A DNA stretch of 64,000 nucleotides from assembly GCF_039539525.1 (NCBI RefSeq), contig NZ_BAABDH010000108.1, forward strand, positions 33,305 to 97,304. Reading direction: 5' to 3'. Shown piece after piece: positions 51,782 to 62,750 of this stretch (positions are counted from its first letter, which is position 1; each line of letters begins with the position of its first letter). This DNA is from Hymenobacter algoricola. GTDB lineage: Bacteria; Bacteroidota; Bacteroidia; Cytophagales; Hymenobacteraceae. The notes under the pieces are model-generated. The model was given only the letters and a program-made list of their open reading frames with translations. It was not told where the DNA came from and searched no databases. The position numbers and the translations under genes were made by a program.

Positions 51782-52450
51782 ATGAAGATCAAAGCAATCC
51801 TGACCGGGGCCACCGGCATGGTGGGCGAGGGCGTGCTGCTCGAATGCCTGCACAACCCCGCCGTGGCGCAGGTGCTCAGCATCAGCCGGCGGCCCAGCGG
51901 CATCACCCACCCCAAGCTGCGCGAAATCATCCACGCCGACTTCCACGACCTGACGCCCATCCAGGACCAGCTCACGGGCTACAACGCCTGCTTTTTCTGC
52001 CTGGGCGTGTCGTCGGTGGGCCTGAAGGAGCCCGCGTACCGCCGCCTCACTCATGATTTGACCCTGCACTTCGCCCAGACCCTGCGGCCCCGCAACCCCG
52101 GCCTCACGTTCTGCTACATGTCGGGGGCGGGCACTGATGGTACGCTGCAAAGCGGGCAGATGTGGGCCCGGGTGAAGGGCGAAACCGAAAATGCGCTGCT
52201 GGGGCTGGGTTTCAGGCAGGCCTACATGTTCCGGCCCGGCTTCCTGCGGGCCACGTCGGGCCAGCGGCACGTATTGTCGTACTACAAATACTTTGGCTGG
52301 CTCTACCCGGTGCTGCGGACGCTGACGCCCAGGTACGTTTCCACGCTGGCCGAGCTGGGGCAGGCCATGATTCAGGTAACCCGGCGCGGCTACGCCAAGC
52401 CGGTGCTGGAAGTGCCCGACATCGTGGCCGTGGCGAAAGGGAAGCCGTAG
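51782..52450 (+). CDS. NAD(P)-binding short-chain epimerase-like protein
   Basis: A 222-residue Rossmann protein of the atypical SDR class. ATG 51782; nucleotide-binding motif ILTGATGMVGEGVLLECL (GxxGxxG), then GVSSVGLKEPAYRRLTHDLT and FCYMSGAGTDGTLQSGQMWA. Database names vary (epimerase, semialdehyde dehydrogenase-like); the active-site YxxxK is not obvious. Function uncertain. Divergent from hicBA. Confidence 0.8.
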   Translation: MKIKAILTGATGMVGEGVLLECLHNPAVAQVLSISRRPSGITHPKLREIIHADFHDLTPIQDQLTGYNACFFCLGVSSVGLKEPAYRRLTHDLTLHFAQTLRPRNPGLTFCYMSGAGTDGTLQSGQMWARVKGETENALLGLGFRQAYMFRPGFLRATSGQRHVLSYYKYFGWLYPVLRTLTPRYVSTLAELGQAMIQVTRRGYAKPVLEVPDIVAVAKGKP

Positions 52451-52629
52451 CAGCAGGGGCAGAAAATCGTTGCCGTGCCGAGATTCCGCGGCCCGCCCGG
52501 AAGGACGTTCTGTTTCCAACTGCGACGCTGCGCGCGCCTCCCCGGTCCCTAACCTAAGGCGCCGCATGCCCGGCATGACGATCTTTTTTCCTGTTCTGCC
52601 CAGCAGGCCGGGCCCCGGCGGCAATCCGC

Positions 52630-52637
52630 TACCTTTG
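52630..52637 (+). promoter_or_regulatory. Putative -7 box for the HAD gene
   Basis: TACCTTTG, 22 bases before the ATG of the beta-phosphoglucomutase-like gene, matches TAnnTTTG. No clear TTG at -33. Confidence 0.4.
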
Positions 52638-52658
52638 CCCGAAATCCACTCCGCCCGC

Positions 52659-53312
52659 ATGATCCGCACTGTCATCTTCGACATGGACGGCGTGCTCGTC
52701 GACACCGAGCCGCTCCACCACGACGCTTTCTTCCGCCACTTCGCCGAGCTGGGTATTGCCATGACCCGGGAGGAATACGCCACCTTCCTGGGCTCCTCCA
52801 CCCGCAACGTCTACCAGCGGCTCAAGGCGCAGTTCGGCCTGACGGAGGAGGTGGAAACGCTCATCAACCGCAAGCGGGAGCTATTTGGCACGTCCTTCGA
52901 CGCCTCCACCGGGCTGGACCTGCTGCCCGGGGCCCGGGCGCTGATTGAGGAGCTGCACGCGGCCGGCGTGCCGCTGCAGCTGGCTTCCTCGGCCTCCAAG
53001 CAAACCATTGCCCGGGTGTTTACCCGCTTCGGGCTCTACCCGTACTTCGATAACCTGGTCAGCGGTGAGGACTTTCCGCGCTCCAAGCCCGACCCCGCCA
53101 TTTTCCTGCACGCGGCCACGCTGGCCGGTATGCCACCCGCCGAATGCCTGGTCATCGAGGATTCGGCCAACGGCGTGACGGCCGCCAAAGCCGCGGGCAT
53201 GGTCTGCGTGGGCTACCGCAGCGAGCATTCCGAAGGCCAGGACCTGCACCACGCCGACCAGGTCGTGGCCCACCTCGGGCAGCTCAGTGCGGCCACGCTG
53301 CTATCGTTCTAA
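52659..53312 (+). CDS. HAD hydrolase, beta-phosphoglucomutase-like
   Basis: A 217-residue HAD protein with a C1 helical cap. Motif I is VIFDMDGVLVDTEPLHHDAF (DxD), motif II LASSASKQTIARV, motif III KPDPAIF, motif IV VIEDSANGVTAAKAAG. This pattern suits a sugar-phosphate phosphatase or beta-phosphoglucomutase; without the mutase-specific lid residues I cannot choose. ATG 52659 was chosen. Confidence 0.9.
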   Translation: MIRTVIFDMDGVLVDTEPLHHDAFFRHFAELGIAMTREEYATFLGSSTRNVYQRLKAQFGLTEEVETLINRKRELFGTSFDASTGLDLLPGARALIEELHAAGVPLQLASSASKQTIARVFTRFGLYPYFDNLVSGEDFPRSKPDPAIFLHAATLAGMPPAECLVIEDSANGVTAAKAAGMVCVGYRSEHSEGQDLHHADQVVAHLGQLSAATLLSF

Positions 53313-53331
53313 ACTTTCCTTCTTCCAATTC

Positions 53332-53874
53332 GTGACAACACCGATAAGGATTGTAGCGGCTTTGCTCGGGGCCGGCGCCCTCACCGGCACCGGCCGGGCG
53401 CAGGCCCAACCGTCAGTGCAAACCCAGTTCGTGGCCAAAGCCGGCTGGCTCTACGGTAGCGCGCCGGCCCCGGCCATTGGGCTCGATTCCGTAGCCGCGG
53501 CGGGCCGGCAAAACAGTCCGACCCAGTACGTGGTGCTCCACGGGTACCGGGTGGCGCTGCGGGCTTCCGGCGAAGTCATTGTTTTTCGCCCGGCGCAGGC
53601 CACGCAGAACCAGCACGCCTACCCCGGGCAGGACGGCGGCTGGCCGGTGCAGCCGCTGGCTTACGCCCAGGGCCGGCTGCTGTTCCTGGCCACATCCGAT
53701 GGCTACCTCAAGCCCCGCAAGCTCAGGCTGGTGGAGCTGGATCTGGCCAAAAACTCCTGCCAGCAGCTCAGCGAGGCCCGGCACATCGAGGCGGTTCGGT
53801 ATTCGGAAGACCGGATGGTAGTGTACTACACCAAAAACGGGGCCGCCACCCAGTGGAAACGGCCGCCGGAATAG
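53332..53874 (+). CDS. Small exported protein, unknown
   Basis: A 180-residue protein starting at GTG 53332, 19 bases after the HAD gene stop. Signal peptide VTTPIRIVAALLGAGALTGT then GRAQAQ. The mature part has beta-strand-like stretches (YVVLHGYRVALRASGEVIVF, RLLFLATSDGYLKPRKLRLV). No family recognised. An in-frame ATG at 53287 lies inside the HAD gene and is less likely. Confidence 0.6.
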   Translation: MTTPIRIVAALLGAGALTGTGRAQAQPSVQTQFVAKAGWLYGSAPAPAIGLDSVAAAGRQNSPTQYVVLHGYRVALRASGEVIVFRPAQATQNQHAYPGQDGGWPVQPLAYAQGRLLFLATSDGYLKPRKLRLVELDLAKNSCQQLSEARHIEAVRYSEDRMVVYYTKNGAATQWKRPPE

Positions 53875-53879
53875 GGCTG

Positions 53880-54335
53880 CTACCGGCAGCCATCCTGGCG
53901 CCGCGTGTCGATGACGTGCACGATGCGCCAGCCCGCGGCCAGCTTCACCAGCTGAAACGAGTTGTAGCCGCAGTGGCTGAACTTCGGCCCCACGTAAAAC
54001 CGGTAGGGCGTCCAGACGCTGGCCAGGTTGGCATCCACCAGCACCCGCTCGAAGCGGATCCGCTCATCGTACACTTCCTTATGCGGCGTGCCCACGGCTT
54101 GCAGAAACTCGTTCGGGTTTTCCAGGCCCACGCGCGTCGTACCCTCTTTGGTCGTGATGGTCTGCAATACCACGCCGGGGGCCAGCGTGCCGCGCACCAT
54201 AGTGCTGTCGCCCTGCCGCATGCCGGTGAAGAACGTGGTGATGGTGGCTTTGACGGCGGCGGTTTCGGCGGGGCCGGTCTGGGCGAAAGCCGCCGGGGCG
54301 GCCAGCAGGAGGGCGACGAGGAAAAGAGGTTTCAT
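53880..54335 (-). CDS. Exported NTF2-like protein
   Basis: A 151-residue protein from ATG 54335: signal peptide MKPLFLVALLLAAPAAFAQ, then a SnoaL/NTF2-like alpha-beta domain (VKATITTFFTGMRQGDSTMV, YVGPKFSHCGYNSFQLVKLA, then GWRIVHVIDTRRQ). Such proteins are often labelled nuclear transport factor 2 family or putative lumazine-binding; the role is usually unknown. Convergent with the preceding gene. Confidence 0.85.
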   Translation of the reverse strand: MKPLFLVALLLAAPAAFAQTGPAETAAVKATITTFFTGMRQGDSTMVRGTLAPGVVLQTITTKEGTTRVGLENPNEFLQAVGTPHKEVYDERIRFERVLVDANLASVWTPYRFYVGPKFSHCGYNSFQLVKLAAGWRIVHVIDTRRQDGCR

Positions 54336-54471
54336 GCGCAGGGAGTTGAGGCGGGGCAAGGACGCGCGGCCGGCGGTTTGGTTGCCAGCGCCGTAAAAGG
54401 CGGCGTTGCCGGCCGCCGGTAAAATTATGTTCTTCTGCCGTGGTCCCCGCGCCGGCGCGCTCCTTGCGCGC

Positions 54472-54479
54472 TACTTTTG
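54472..54479 (+). promoter_or_regulatory. Putative -7 box for the acyl-CoA synthetase gene
   Basis: TACTTTTG, 44 bases before the ATG, matches TAnnTTTG. No well-spaced TTG upstream. Confidence 0.4.
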
Positions 54480-54523
54480 GGGCCGCGCCTCTTTCATTGC
54501 TGCCGTTTTTTGGTTTTCTGCTC

Positions 54524-56290
54524 ATGTCCATCCGCCGCACCTTCGACCTGCTTGCCCACCTAGCCGCCACCACGCCCCGGGCCGATTGCCTGGTGGAGAA
54601 AAAAGCCGGCACCTGGCAGCCGCTGAGCGCGGCCCGGGTGCAGCAGCTGAGCGACCACGCCAGCCTGGGACTGTGCCAGCTCGGCCTCGGCCCCGGCGAC
54701 AAGGTGGCCATCATCTCGGCCAACCGCCCCGAGTGGGTGGTGGCCGACTTCGGCATCGCCCAGCTCGGGGCCGTGAGCGTGCCCATGTACCCGACCATCA
54801 CGGTGGAAGACTACCGCCATATTTTCCAGGATGCCGGCGTGCGGGTGGTGCTGGTGGAAAACGAAAAGCTGCTGGCCCGGGTGCAGGAAGCCATAGCCGG
54901 CCTGCCGGCCGGCCCCGAGCACGTCATCACCTTCGACGAGGTGGCCGGCCACCGCTCCTTCACCGAGCTGCTGGCCCTGGGCCAGGCCGCCGACCCGGCC
55001 GGCCTGGCCCCGCTGAAAGCCGCCGTGCAGCCCGACGACCTGCTCACGCTCATCTATACCTCGGGCACCACCGGGCGGCCCAAGGGCGTGATGCTCAGCC
55101 ACCGCAACATTCTCTTCAACTGCGAAAACCTCACCGACCACCTGCCGCTGCCGGCCGGCAGCAAGGCGCTGAGCTTTCTGCCCCTGAGCCATATTTTCGA
55201 GCGCACGGCCACGTATCTGTACCTGCTGCTGGGCTTCAGCGTCTGGTATGCCGAAAGCGTGGAGCTCATTGCCGACAACCTGCGCGAGGTGCAGCCCCAG
55301 GTGTTCACCACCGTGCCGCGCCTGCTCGAAAAGATCTACGACAAGATCGTGGCCAAGGGCCAGGAGCTGACCGGCGCGAAGAAAAAGCTGTTTTTCTGGG
55401 CCCTGGACCTGGGCCTGCGGTACGACACCCAGCAGGATCAGGGCGGGTGGTACAATGCGCAGCTGGCGCTGGCCAACCGGCTCGTGTTCAGCAAGTGGCG
55501 CGCGGCGATGGGTGGGCAGGTGCGCTACATTGTGAGCGGGGGCGGGGCCCTGCAGCCCCGGCTGGCGCGGGTGTTCTGGGCCGCCGACATCCGGGTGATG
55601 GAGGGCTACGGCATGACCGAAACCTCGCCCGTAATTGCCGCCAGTCAGCCCGTGCCCGCCGGCAACCTGATCGGGGCCGTGGGGCCGGTGCTGCCGGGCG
55701 TAGAAGTGAAAATTGCCGCCGACGGCGAAATCCTGACCCGCTCGCCCTCCGTGATGCAGGGCTACTACCGCCGCCCCGACCTGACGGCCGAAACCATCGA
55801 CGCCGACGGCTGGCTGCACACCGGCGACATCGGCGAGCTGGTGCAGGGCCGCTTCCTCAAAATCACGGACCGCAAAAAGGAGATGTTCAAAACCTCCAAC
55901 GGCAAGTACGTAGCCCCGCAGCCCCTCGAATCGCGCCTGTCGGAGTCGCCGCTGGTGGAGCAGGTGATGGTGGTGGGCGAGGGCGAGAAGTTTGCGGCGG
56001 CGCTGCTGGTGCCGGCCTTCGGGGAGCTGCGGGCCTGGGCCGGCCGCCAGAATCTGCCCACCGACCTCTCCGATGCCGCGCTGGCCGCCCACGCCCAGGT
56101 GCAGCAGCTCTACGAGCAGCTGGTGCAGCAAACCAACGCCGCCTTCGCCCAGTGGGAGCAGATCAAGAAAGTGGCCCTGCTGCCCACGCTGTGGAGCGTG
56201 GAATCGGGCGAGCTGACCCCCACGCTGAAGGTGAAGCGCAAGATTATCAGCCAGAACAATCAGCAGCGCATTGAATCATTGTTCCGGTAG
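54524..56290 (+). CDS. fadD: Long-chain acyl-CoA synthetase
   Basis: Activates long-chain fatty acids to acyl-CoA through an acyl-adenylate. The 588-residue ANL-superfamily protein carries the P-loop LIYTSGTTGRPKGVMLSHRN, FLPLSHIFER, EGYGMTETSPVIA, DGWLHTGDIG and the hinge TDRKKEMFKTSNGKYVAP with the catalytic lysine. ATG 54524 (MSIRRTFDLLAHL) was chosen. The FAA1/AAE15 type, membrane-associated in many bacteria. The symbol is by function, not orthology to E. coli FadD. Confidence 0.95.
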   Translation: MSIRRTFDLLAHLAATTPRADCLVEKKAGTWQPLSAARVQQLSDHASLGLCQLGLGPGDKVAIISANRPEWVVADFGIAQLGAVSVPMYPTITVEDYRHIFQDAGVRVVLVENEKLLARVQEAIAGLPAGPEHVITFDEVAGHRSFTELLALGQAADPAGLAPLKAAVQPDDLLTLIYTSGTTGRPKGVMLSHRNILFNCENLTDHLPLPAGSKALSFLPLSHIFERTATYLYLLLGFSVWYAESVELIADNLREVQPQVFTTVPRLLEKIYDKIVAKGQELTGAKKKLFFWALDLGLRYDTQQDQGGWYNAQLALANRLVFSKWRAAMGGQVRYIVSGGGALQPRLARVFWAADIRVMEGYGMTETSPVIAASQPVPAGNLIGAVGPVLPGVEVKIAADGEILTRSPSVMQGYYRRPDLTAETIDADGWLHTGDIGELVQGRFLKITDRKKEMFKTSNGKYVAPQPLESRLSESPLVEQVMVVGEGEKFAAALLVPAFGELRAWAGRQNLPTDLSDAALAAHAQVQQLYEQLVQQTNAAFAQWEQIKKVALLPTLWSVESGELTPTLKVKRKIISQNNQQRIESLFR

Positions 56291-56381
56291 GCCGGGGTAA
56301 AAACCACCGCAATATCTGGCCGCCGGCAAATCTTTCCGCGGCGGCAGCTGTTACTTTTACGTACCATCACCTCCTGCTATC

Positions 56382-56555
56382 ATGCGTAAAGGCCTCTTCG
56401 ATTTCGGTCCCGCTCTCGGTTATTTCTTCCGCAAAAACGACCCCAACCGCCAGACTAACTTCAATCTGCGCAGCATGCACTTCATCAATAAGCTGAGCAT
56501 GGCCATGTTCCTGGTCGGCCTGTGCGTGGTGCTTTACCGCCTGTTTACGCGGTAA
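56382..56555 (+). CDS. Small conserved membrane protein (57 aa)
   Basis: Found by eye, too short for usual cutoffs. A 57-residue protein: MRKGLFDFGPALGYFFRKND, a polar linker with NRQTNFNLRSMHFINKLS, then one C-terminal membrane helix (MAMFLVGLCVVLYRLFTR). It resembles a small family conserved in Bacteroidota (DUF6728-like, from memory). A TACTTTTA -7-like box lies 30 bases upstream at 56352. It follows fadD by 91 bases. Confidence 0.75.
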   Translation: MRKGLFDFGPALGYFFRKNDPNRQTNFNLRSMHFINKLSMAMFLVGLCVVLYRLFTR

Positions 56556-56579
56556 TTACTGCGGTCAAAACAACAGCGA

Positions 56580-56679
56580 ACCGTCATGCTGAGCGAAGTC
56601 GAAGCATCTCGCGTGCTGACATCAGGTTAGTAATCTGACGATACCACGCGAGATGCTTCGGCAGGCTCAGCATGACGGT
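56580..56679. repeat. Dispersed hairpin repeat, copy 2
   Basis: A 100-bp palindrome: ACCGTCATGCTGAGC (56580-56594) and GCTCAGCATGACGGT (56665-56679) are perfect outer arms. Inner arms GAAGCATCTCGCGTG and CACGCGAGATGCTTC pair too. It lies between the small membrane protein and the MmcQ gene. Confidence 0.85.
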
Positions 56680-56697
56680 CTTTATATTGCGCCCGCT

Positions 56698-57051
56698 ATG
56701 AACATCGAAGACTTCCGCGACTACTGCCTGCTCAAGCCCGGCGTGACCGAGGAAACGCCCTTTGACCCCGAAACGCTGGTGTTCAAGGCCGGCGGCAAAG
56801 TCTTCGCCCTCACCGACATCGACACCTTCGGCAGCATCAACCTGAAGTGCGACCCGGAACGGGCCGCCGAGCTGCGCGACGAATACGACTACGTGCTGCC
56901 CGGCTTCCACATGAACAAGAAGCACTGGAACACGGTCCGCATCGGTACCGGCGCCACCGACCGCCAGCTCCGGGAGTGGACCGATCATTCCTACGACCTG
57001 ATCATTGCGTCGCTACCCAAAGCCAAACGCGCCGAGCTGCCGGCCGGTTAG
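56698..57051 (+). CDS. MmcQ/YjbR family protein
   Basis: A 117-residue protein of the MmcQ/YjbR fold, sometimes called DNA-binding. ATG 56698, then MNIEDFRDYCLLKPGVTEET and the motif DPETLVFKAGGKVFALTDID, later PGFHMNKKHWNTVRI and ending WTDHSYDLIIASLPKAKRAE. Function poorly known; the family relates to double-wing domains. A hairpin repeat directly precedes the start. Confidence 0.92.
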   Translation: MNIEDFRDYCLLKPGVTEETPFDPETLVFKAGGKVFALTDIDTFGSINLKCDPERAAELRDEYDYVLPGFHMNKKHWNTVRIGTGATDRQLREWTDHSYDLIIASLPKAKRAELPAG

Positions 57052-57073
57052 GTAAACTGCTCCCAAAAAATCG

Positions 57074-57200
57074 TCTGTCATCCTGAGTGCAGCGAAGCGG
57101 AGTGAAGGACCTTATCACGTTAGAACGGGTCGTTGTTTCGCCTGTCGTGCTAACGTGATAAGGTCCTTCGCTTTGCGTACGCCAGATGAAGGATGACAGA
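57074..57200. repeat. Dispersed hairpin repeat, copy 3 (variant)
   Basis: TCTGTCATCCT (57074-57084) and AGGATGACAGA (57190-57200) are perfect outer arms; the inner AAGGACCTTATCACGTTAG (57112-57130 approx.) pairs with CTAACGTGATAAGGTCCTT. The sequence differs from the other copies inside but shares the GTCAT(C/G)CTGAG end and general plan. Located between the convergent MmcQ and leuS genes. Confidence 0.75.
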
Positions 57201-57220
57201 TGTGATGGGTAGCTGCAAAT

Positions 57221-57258
57221 GAAGAAGGCCCGCCGGAACTATCCGGCGGGCCTTCTTC
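57221..57258. terminator. Terminator between MmcQ gene and leuS
   Basis: GAAGAAGGCCCGCCGGA (57221-57237) pairs perfectly with TCCGGCGGGCCTTCTTC (57242-57258) around ACTA. On the minus strand it follows the leuS stop. Confidence 0.85.
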
Positions 57259-57276
57259 ATAAAGTGGCAGGTTACT

Positions 57277-60234
<2,958 letters not shown>

Positions 60235-60381
60235 GGGCGTGGGCTTAGGGGTTGCTGCTGAACCCGCGAAATTAAGCGGAAATGCCGGGAAAGGGGTAAT
60301 GTCAGCAGTAGAAAGCGCAACGGCGCGTTCTGCTTCCCAACTGATGAGAGGCCGGGGGGAAACAGCAGAATAAAAATCGTT

Positions 60382-60474
60382 GTCATGCTGCGCTTGCCGA
60401 AGCATCCTGTGTGGCATCGTTGGATTCCAATCCGAGCGTCAGCACGCGAGATGCTCCGGCAAGCGCAGCATGAC
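60382..60474. repeat. Dispersed hairpin repeat, copy 4
   Basis: GTCATGCTGCGCTTGCCG (60382-60399) and CGGCAAGCGCAGCATGAC (60457-60474) are perfect 18-bp arms. It is in the 340-bp gap between leuS and the CrtA-like gene; apart from a weak TAATTTCG -7-like box near leuS I see nothing else there. Confidence 0.85.
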
Positions 60475-60574
60475 GTTCTGGCTAAACCACGCTCCGGTCA
60501 ATCACCCTAACCCCGGTCTGCTTGATGCGCAGAGTCAGCTGCGGACGGGAGCTGGCTTTTTAGCTTTTTTACTT

Positions 60575-61270
60575 CTAAACCAACCCTGCCAGCGGGTTCC
60601 GGCCTTCGAGCGTGCCTTCACTGCTCAGCACCCGAAACCGCGCGAACATCTCCTCACTATACCATTTCTCCTGGCGGGTGAGGCGGATAACTTCCTTGTG
60701 CTTCTCACTGCGGTACGCGTAGTCCTGCATGGCCTGGGCTGATTCCCAGAGGCTGAATGTGGCCTGCCGCACCACCGGCAGCTCCCCCAGGCCGATAGCC
60801 GCCCGCACGCCCGGTGCGTGGGCCACGGTGGCGCTGGTAGGAGCCACGTAGCGCCAGAAACGGGGGGCTTTCAGCCAGTGAATGGAGGCGCGGGTCAGCA
60901 CGGCCACCGGGCCATCGGCCGCGGGAGCTTCCGTGGGGTACTCAAACGGGTTGGTCCCATCCCACAGTCCGTGCGACTTCAGCGGAGCCAGTTGGGCCGT
61001 CCAGGTTTCCTGGGCCCGGCGCTGGTATTCCTGCCACAGCGAATGAGTGGCAAAGAACGCCGCCGCCGCCGCCTCCGACTCCCACACGGCCATCAGGCCG
61101 TAGCGGCTCAGGTTGGGCAGGGCCCCGAAGCCGCCGGCCCCGCTGCCCAGCAGCTTCTGAAACCGCAGACCCGGCACCTTTTGGAGGGGCCGCTGGGCCG
61201 TGCCCATCTGGGCTAGTCCCCAGCGGATGTTGCCGGGCCGCAGGGTGATGAGGGAGAGAGTGGTCAGCAA
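60575..61270 (-). CDS. Spheroidene monooxygenase-like (CrtA family) protein
   Basis: A 231-residue protein resembling CrtA spheroidene monooxygenases, which oxidise carotenoids using haem. Typical opening LTTLSLITLRPGNIRWGLAQ, then QKVPGLRFQKLLGSGAGGFG, RYGLMAVWESEAAAAAFFAT and later VVRQATFSLWESAQAMQDYA. The start is TTG 61270; the next in-frame ATG would cut into the conserved part. No other carotenoid gene is nearby. Substrate could be a carotenoid, but this is family inference. Confidence 0.8.
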   Translation of the reverse strand: MLTTLSLITLRPGNIRWGLAQMGTAQRPLQKVPGLRFQKLLGSGAGGFGALPNLSRYGLMAVWESEAAAAAFFATHSLWQEYQRRAQETWTAQLAPLKSHGLWDGTNPFEYPTEAPAADGPVAVLTRASIHWLKAPRFWRYVAPTSATVAHAPGVRAAIGLGELPVVRQATFSLWESAQAMQDYAYRSEKHKEVIRLTRQEKWYSEEMFARFRVLSSEGTLEGRNPLAGLV

Positions 61271-61283
61271 GGAAGAAGGAATT

Positions 61284-61387
61284 GGGTGGTGCCACGACTT
61301 TTTGGTCGTGGTACCACTATCGTTGAACGGAATCCACGCATCGGCACCAATAGTGGTACCACGACTTTTTTGGTCGGGGCACCACCC
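61284..61387. repeat. Composite palindromic repeat
   Basis: Left half 61284-61320 (GGGTGGTGCCACGAC, TTTTT, GGTCGTGGTACCACTAT) and right half 61350-61387 (ATAGTGGTACCACGAC, TTTTTT, GGTCGGGGCACCACCC) are inverted copies. Each half is itself a hairpin. It lies between the CrtA-like gene and the PNPOx gene. The arm sequence AGTGGTACCACGACT resembles the in-frame palindrome in ispG. Confidence 0.85.
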
Positions 61388-61406
61388 AGCCGCGCCAAAA
61401 CAACAA

Positions 61407-61436
61407 AAAAGGGCCGGAATTGCTTCCGGCCCTTTT
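61407..61436. terminator. Terminator after the PNPOx gene
   Basis: AAAAGGGCCGGAA (61407-61419) pairs with TTCCGGCCCTTTT (61424-61436). On the minus strand it follows the PNPOx stop with a T run. Confidence 0.85.
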
Positions 61437-61456
61437 CACTGAGTGCAAACCAACGC

Positions 61457-61969
61457 TTACTTCACGTCCACTTTGGCGTGCTCGTTCACATCGTCGGAAG
61501 TAGCCCGCTCGCCGGTCACAACGGCTTTGGCGTAGGCTACGGCCCGGCTCAACAAGCCGCTGGGGGTGTCCCAGTACTCGCCTTTCTCGATTTCGACCTT
61601 GAGAATCATGATGTTCGGATCGTCCTTGCCCTTGGCAAACCAGGCCCGCAGCGGCTCGCTCCAGAGCTGGTCGATTTCGGCCTGGTCGCGGTAGGCGTTG
61701 GCCCGGCCCGAGACGGACACGTACACGTTGTCGTCGGGCTGGCCGTAGCTCAGGTTCACGTGGCTGTCTTTTTTGACTTCGTACACCTTGGCCGAATCCT
61801 TATCGGTCAGGAACACCAGGGCGTTGGTGCCGTCGGGCGTCTGGGTGTACATGGGGCGGCTGCGCAGGCTGCCGTCCGTGTCCTGGGTGGTGAGCATGGC
61901 AATGCGCACGTCCTTGATTTTTTCGAGCAGCTTCGACAGGTCGTTGGTGACGGGTGATTTATCAGCCAT
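61457..61969 (-). CDS. PNPOx-like general stress protein
   Basis: A 170-residue pyridoxamine 5'-phosphate oxidase-fold protein of the general stress protein 26 type, likely binding FMN or FAD. ATG 61969. Segments IKDVRIAMLTTQDTDGSLRS, RPMYTQTPDGTNALVFLTDK, HVNLSYGQPDDNVYVSVSGR, and MILKVEIEKGEYWDTPSG are typical. Role in stress is by family. Confidence 0.92.
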   Translation of the reverse strand: MADKSPVTNDLSKLLEKIKDVRIAMLTTQDTDGSLRSRPMYTQTPDGTNALVFLTDKDSAKVYEVKKDSHVNLSYGQPDDNVYVSVSGRANAYRDQAEIDQLWSEPLRAWFAKGKDDPNIMILKVEIEKGEYWDTPSGLLSRAVAYAKAVVTGERATSDDVNEHAKVDVK

Positions 61970-62111
61970 AACGGGGGTGTTTTGGAGGAAGGAAAAGATT
62001 GGTCGGCCCGCGGAGGATGCCGCGGGCTGGTTACCTGTACGGCCCCGCGCCCCGCCGGGTTAGCCCAGCCAGTGGCCCGCCGCCCCGATTTTGCCGTACT
62101 TCCCGCTACCG

Positions 62112-62714
62112 ATGAACTTCCTCGCCCACCTGCTGCTCTCCGGCTCACCGGCCACGACCCCCGATTACGAGGATATCGTCGTCGGCAACTTCGCCGCCGA
62201 GGCCGTGCGGGGCCGGGCCGCCCTGGCGGCGTATCCGCCCGCCGTGCAGCGGGGCATCCGCCTGCACCGCTTCATCGATTCCTTCACCGATACCCACCCC
62301 ATAGTGCGCCGCAGCACCGCCCGCCTGCGCGAAGCCGGCCTGGGCAAGTGGGCCGGCGTGGTGACCGACATGGGCTACGACCACCTGCTGGCCCGCGACT
62401 TCACCGGTTTTCACCCCGCCGAGCCGCTATCGGCTTTTGCCCAACGCCAGTACGCCTTGCTGCAGGCCCGCCGCCACGAGCTGCCGGAGCGCCTGCAACA
62501 CATGCTTCAGTACATGCGCCGCGACGACTGGCTCAGCGGCTACGCCCAGCCCGAAGGCTTACAACGAGCGTTATTAGGATTGAGCCGCCGCGTGCCCAGC
62601 GGGGATATTCTGGCGACTGGTGCGGCGGCGTTTCTGGCGGCGGTGGCGGCGTACGAGGCGGATTTCCAGGAGTTCTGGCCGGAGCTGCGGGCGGGGGTGG
62701 AAGAATTTGTGTAG
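62112..62714 (+). CDS. ACP phosphodiesterase (AcpH-like)
   Basis: A 200-residue protein that may release 4'-phosphopantetheine from acyl carrier protein. ATG 62112, MNFLAHLLLSG, EDIVVGNFAAEAVRG, RLHRFIDSFTDTHPIVRRST, VTDMGYDHLLARDF: the His/Asp pattern of the HD-like AcpH family. E. coli AcpH is the reference; activity of Bacteroidota homologues is inferred. Confidence 0.92.
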   Translation: MNFLAHLLLSGSPATTPDYEDIVVGNFAAEAVRGRAALAAYPPAVQRGIRLHRFIDSFTDTHPIVRRSTARLREAGLGKWAGVVTDMGYDHLLARDFTGFHPAEPLSAFAQRQYALLQARRHELPERLQHMLQYMRRDDWLSGYAQPEGLQRALLGLSRRVPSGDILATGAAAFLAAVAAYEADFQEFWPELRAGVEEFV

Positions 62715-62750
62715 CCGGTTGGGATATCCTGGCTGGGGCTCTCTGCTTTT

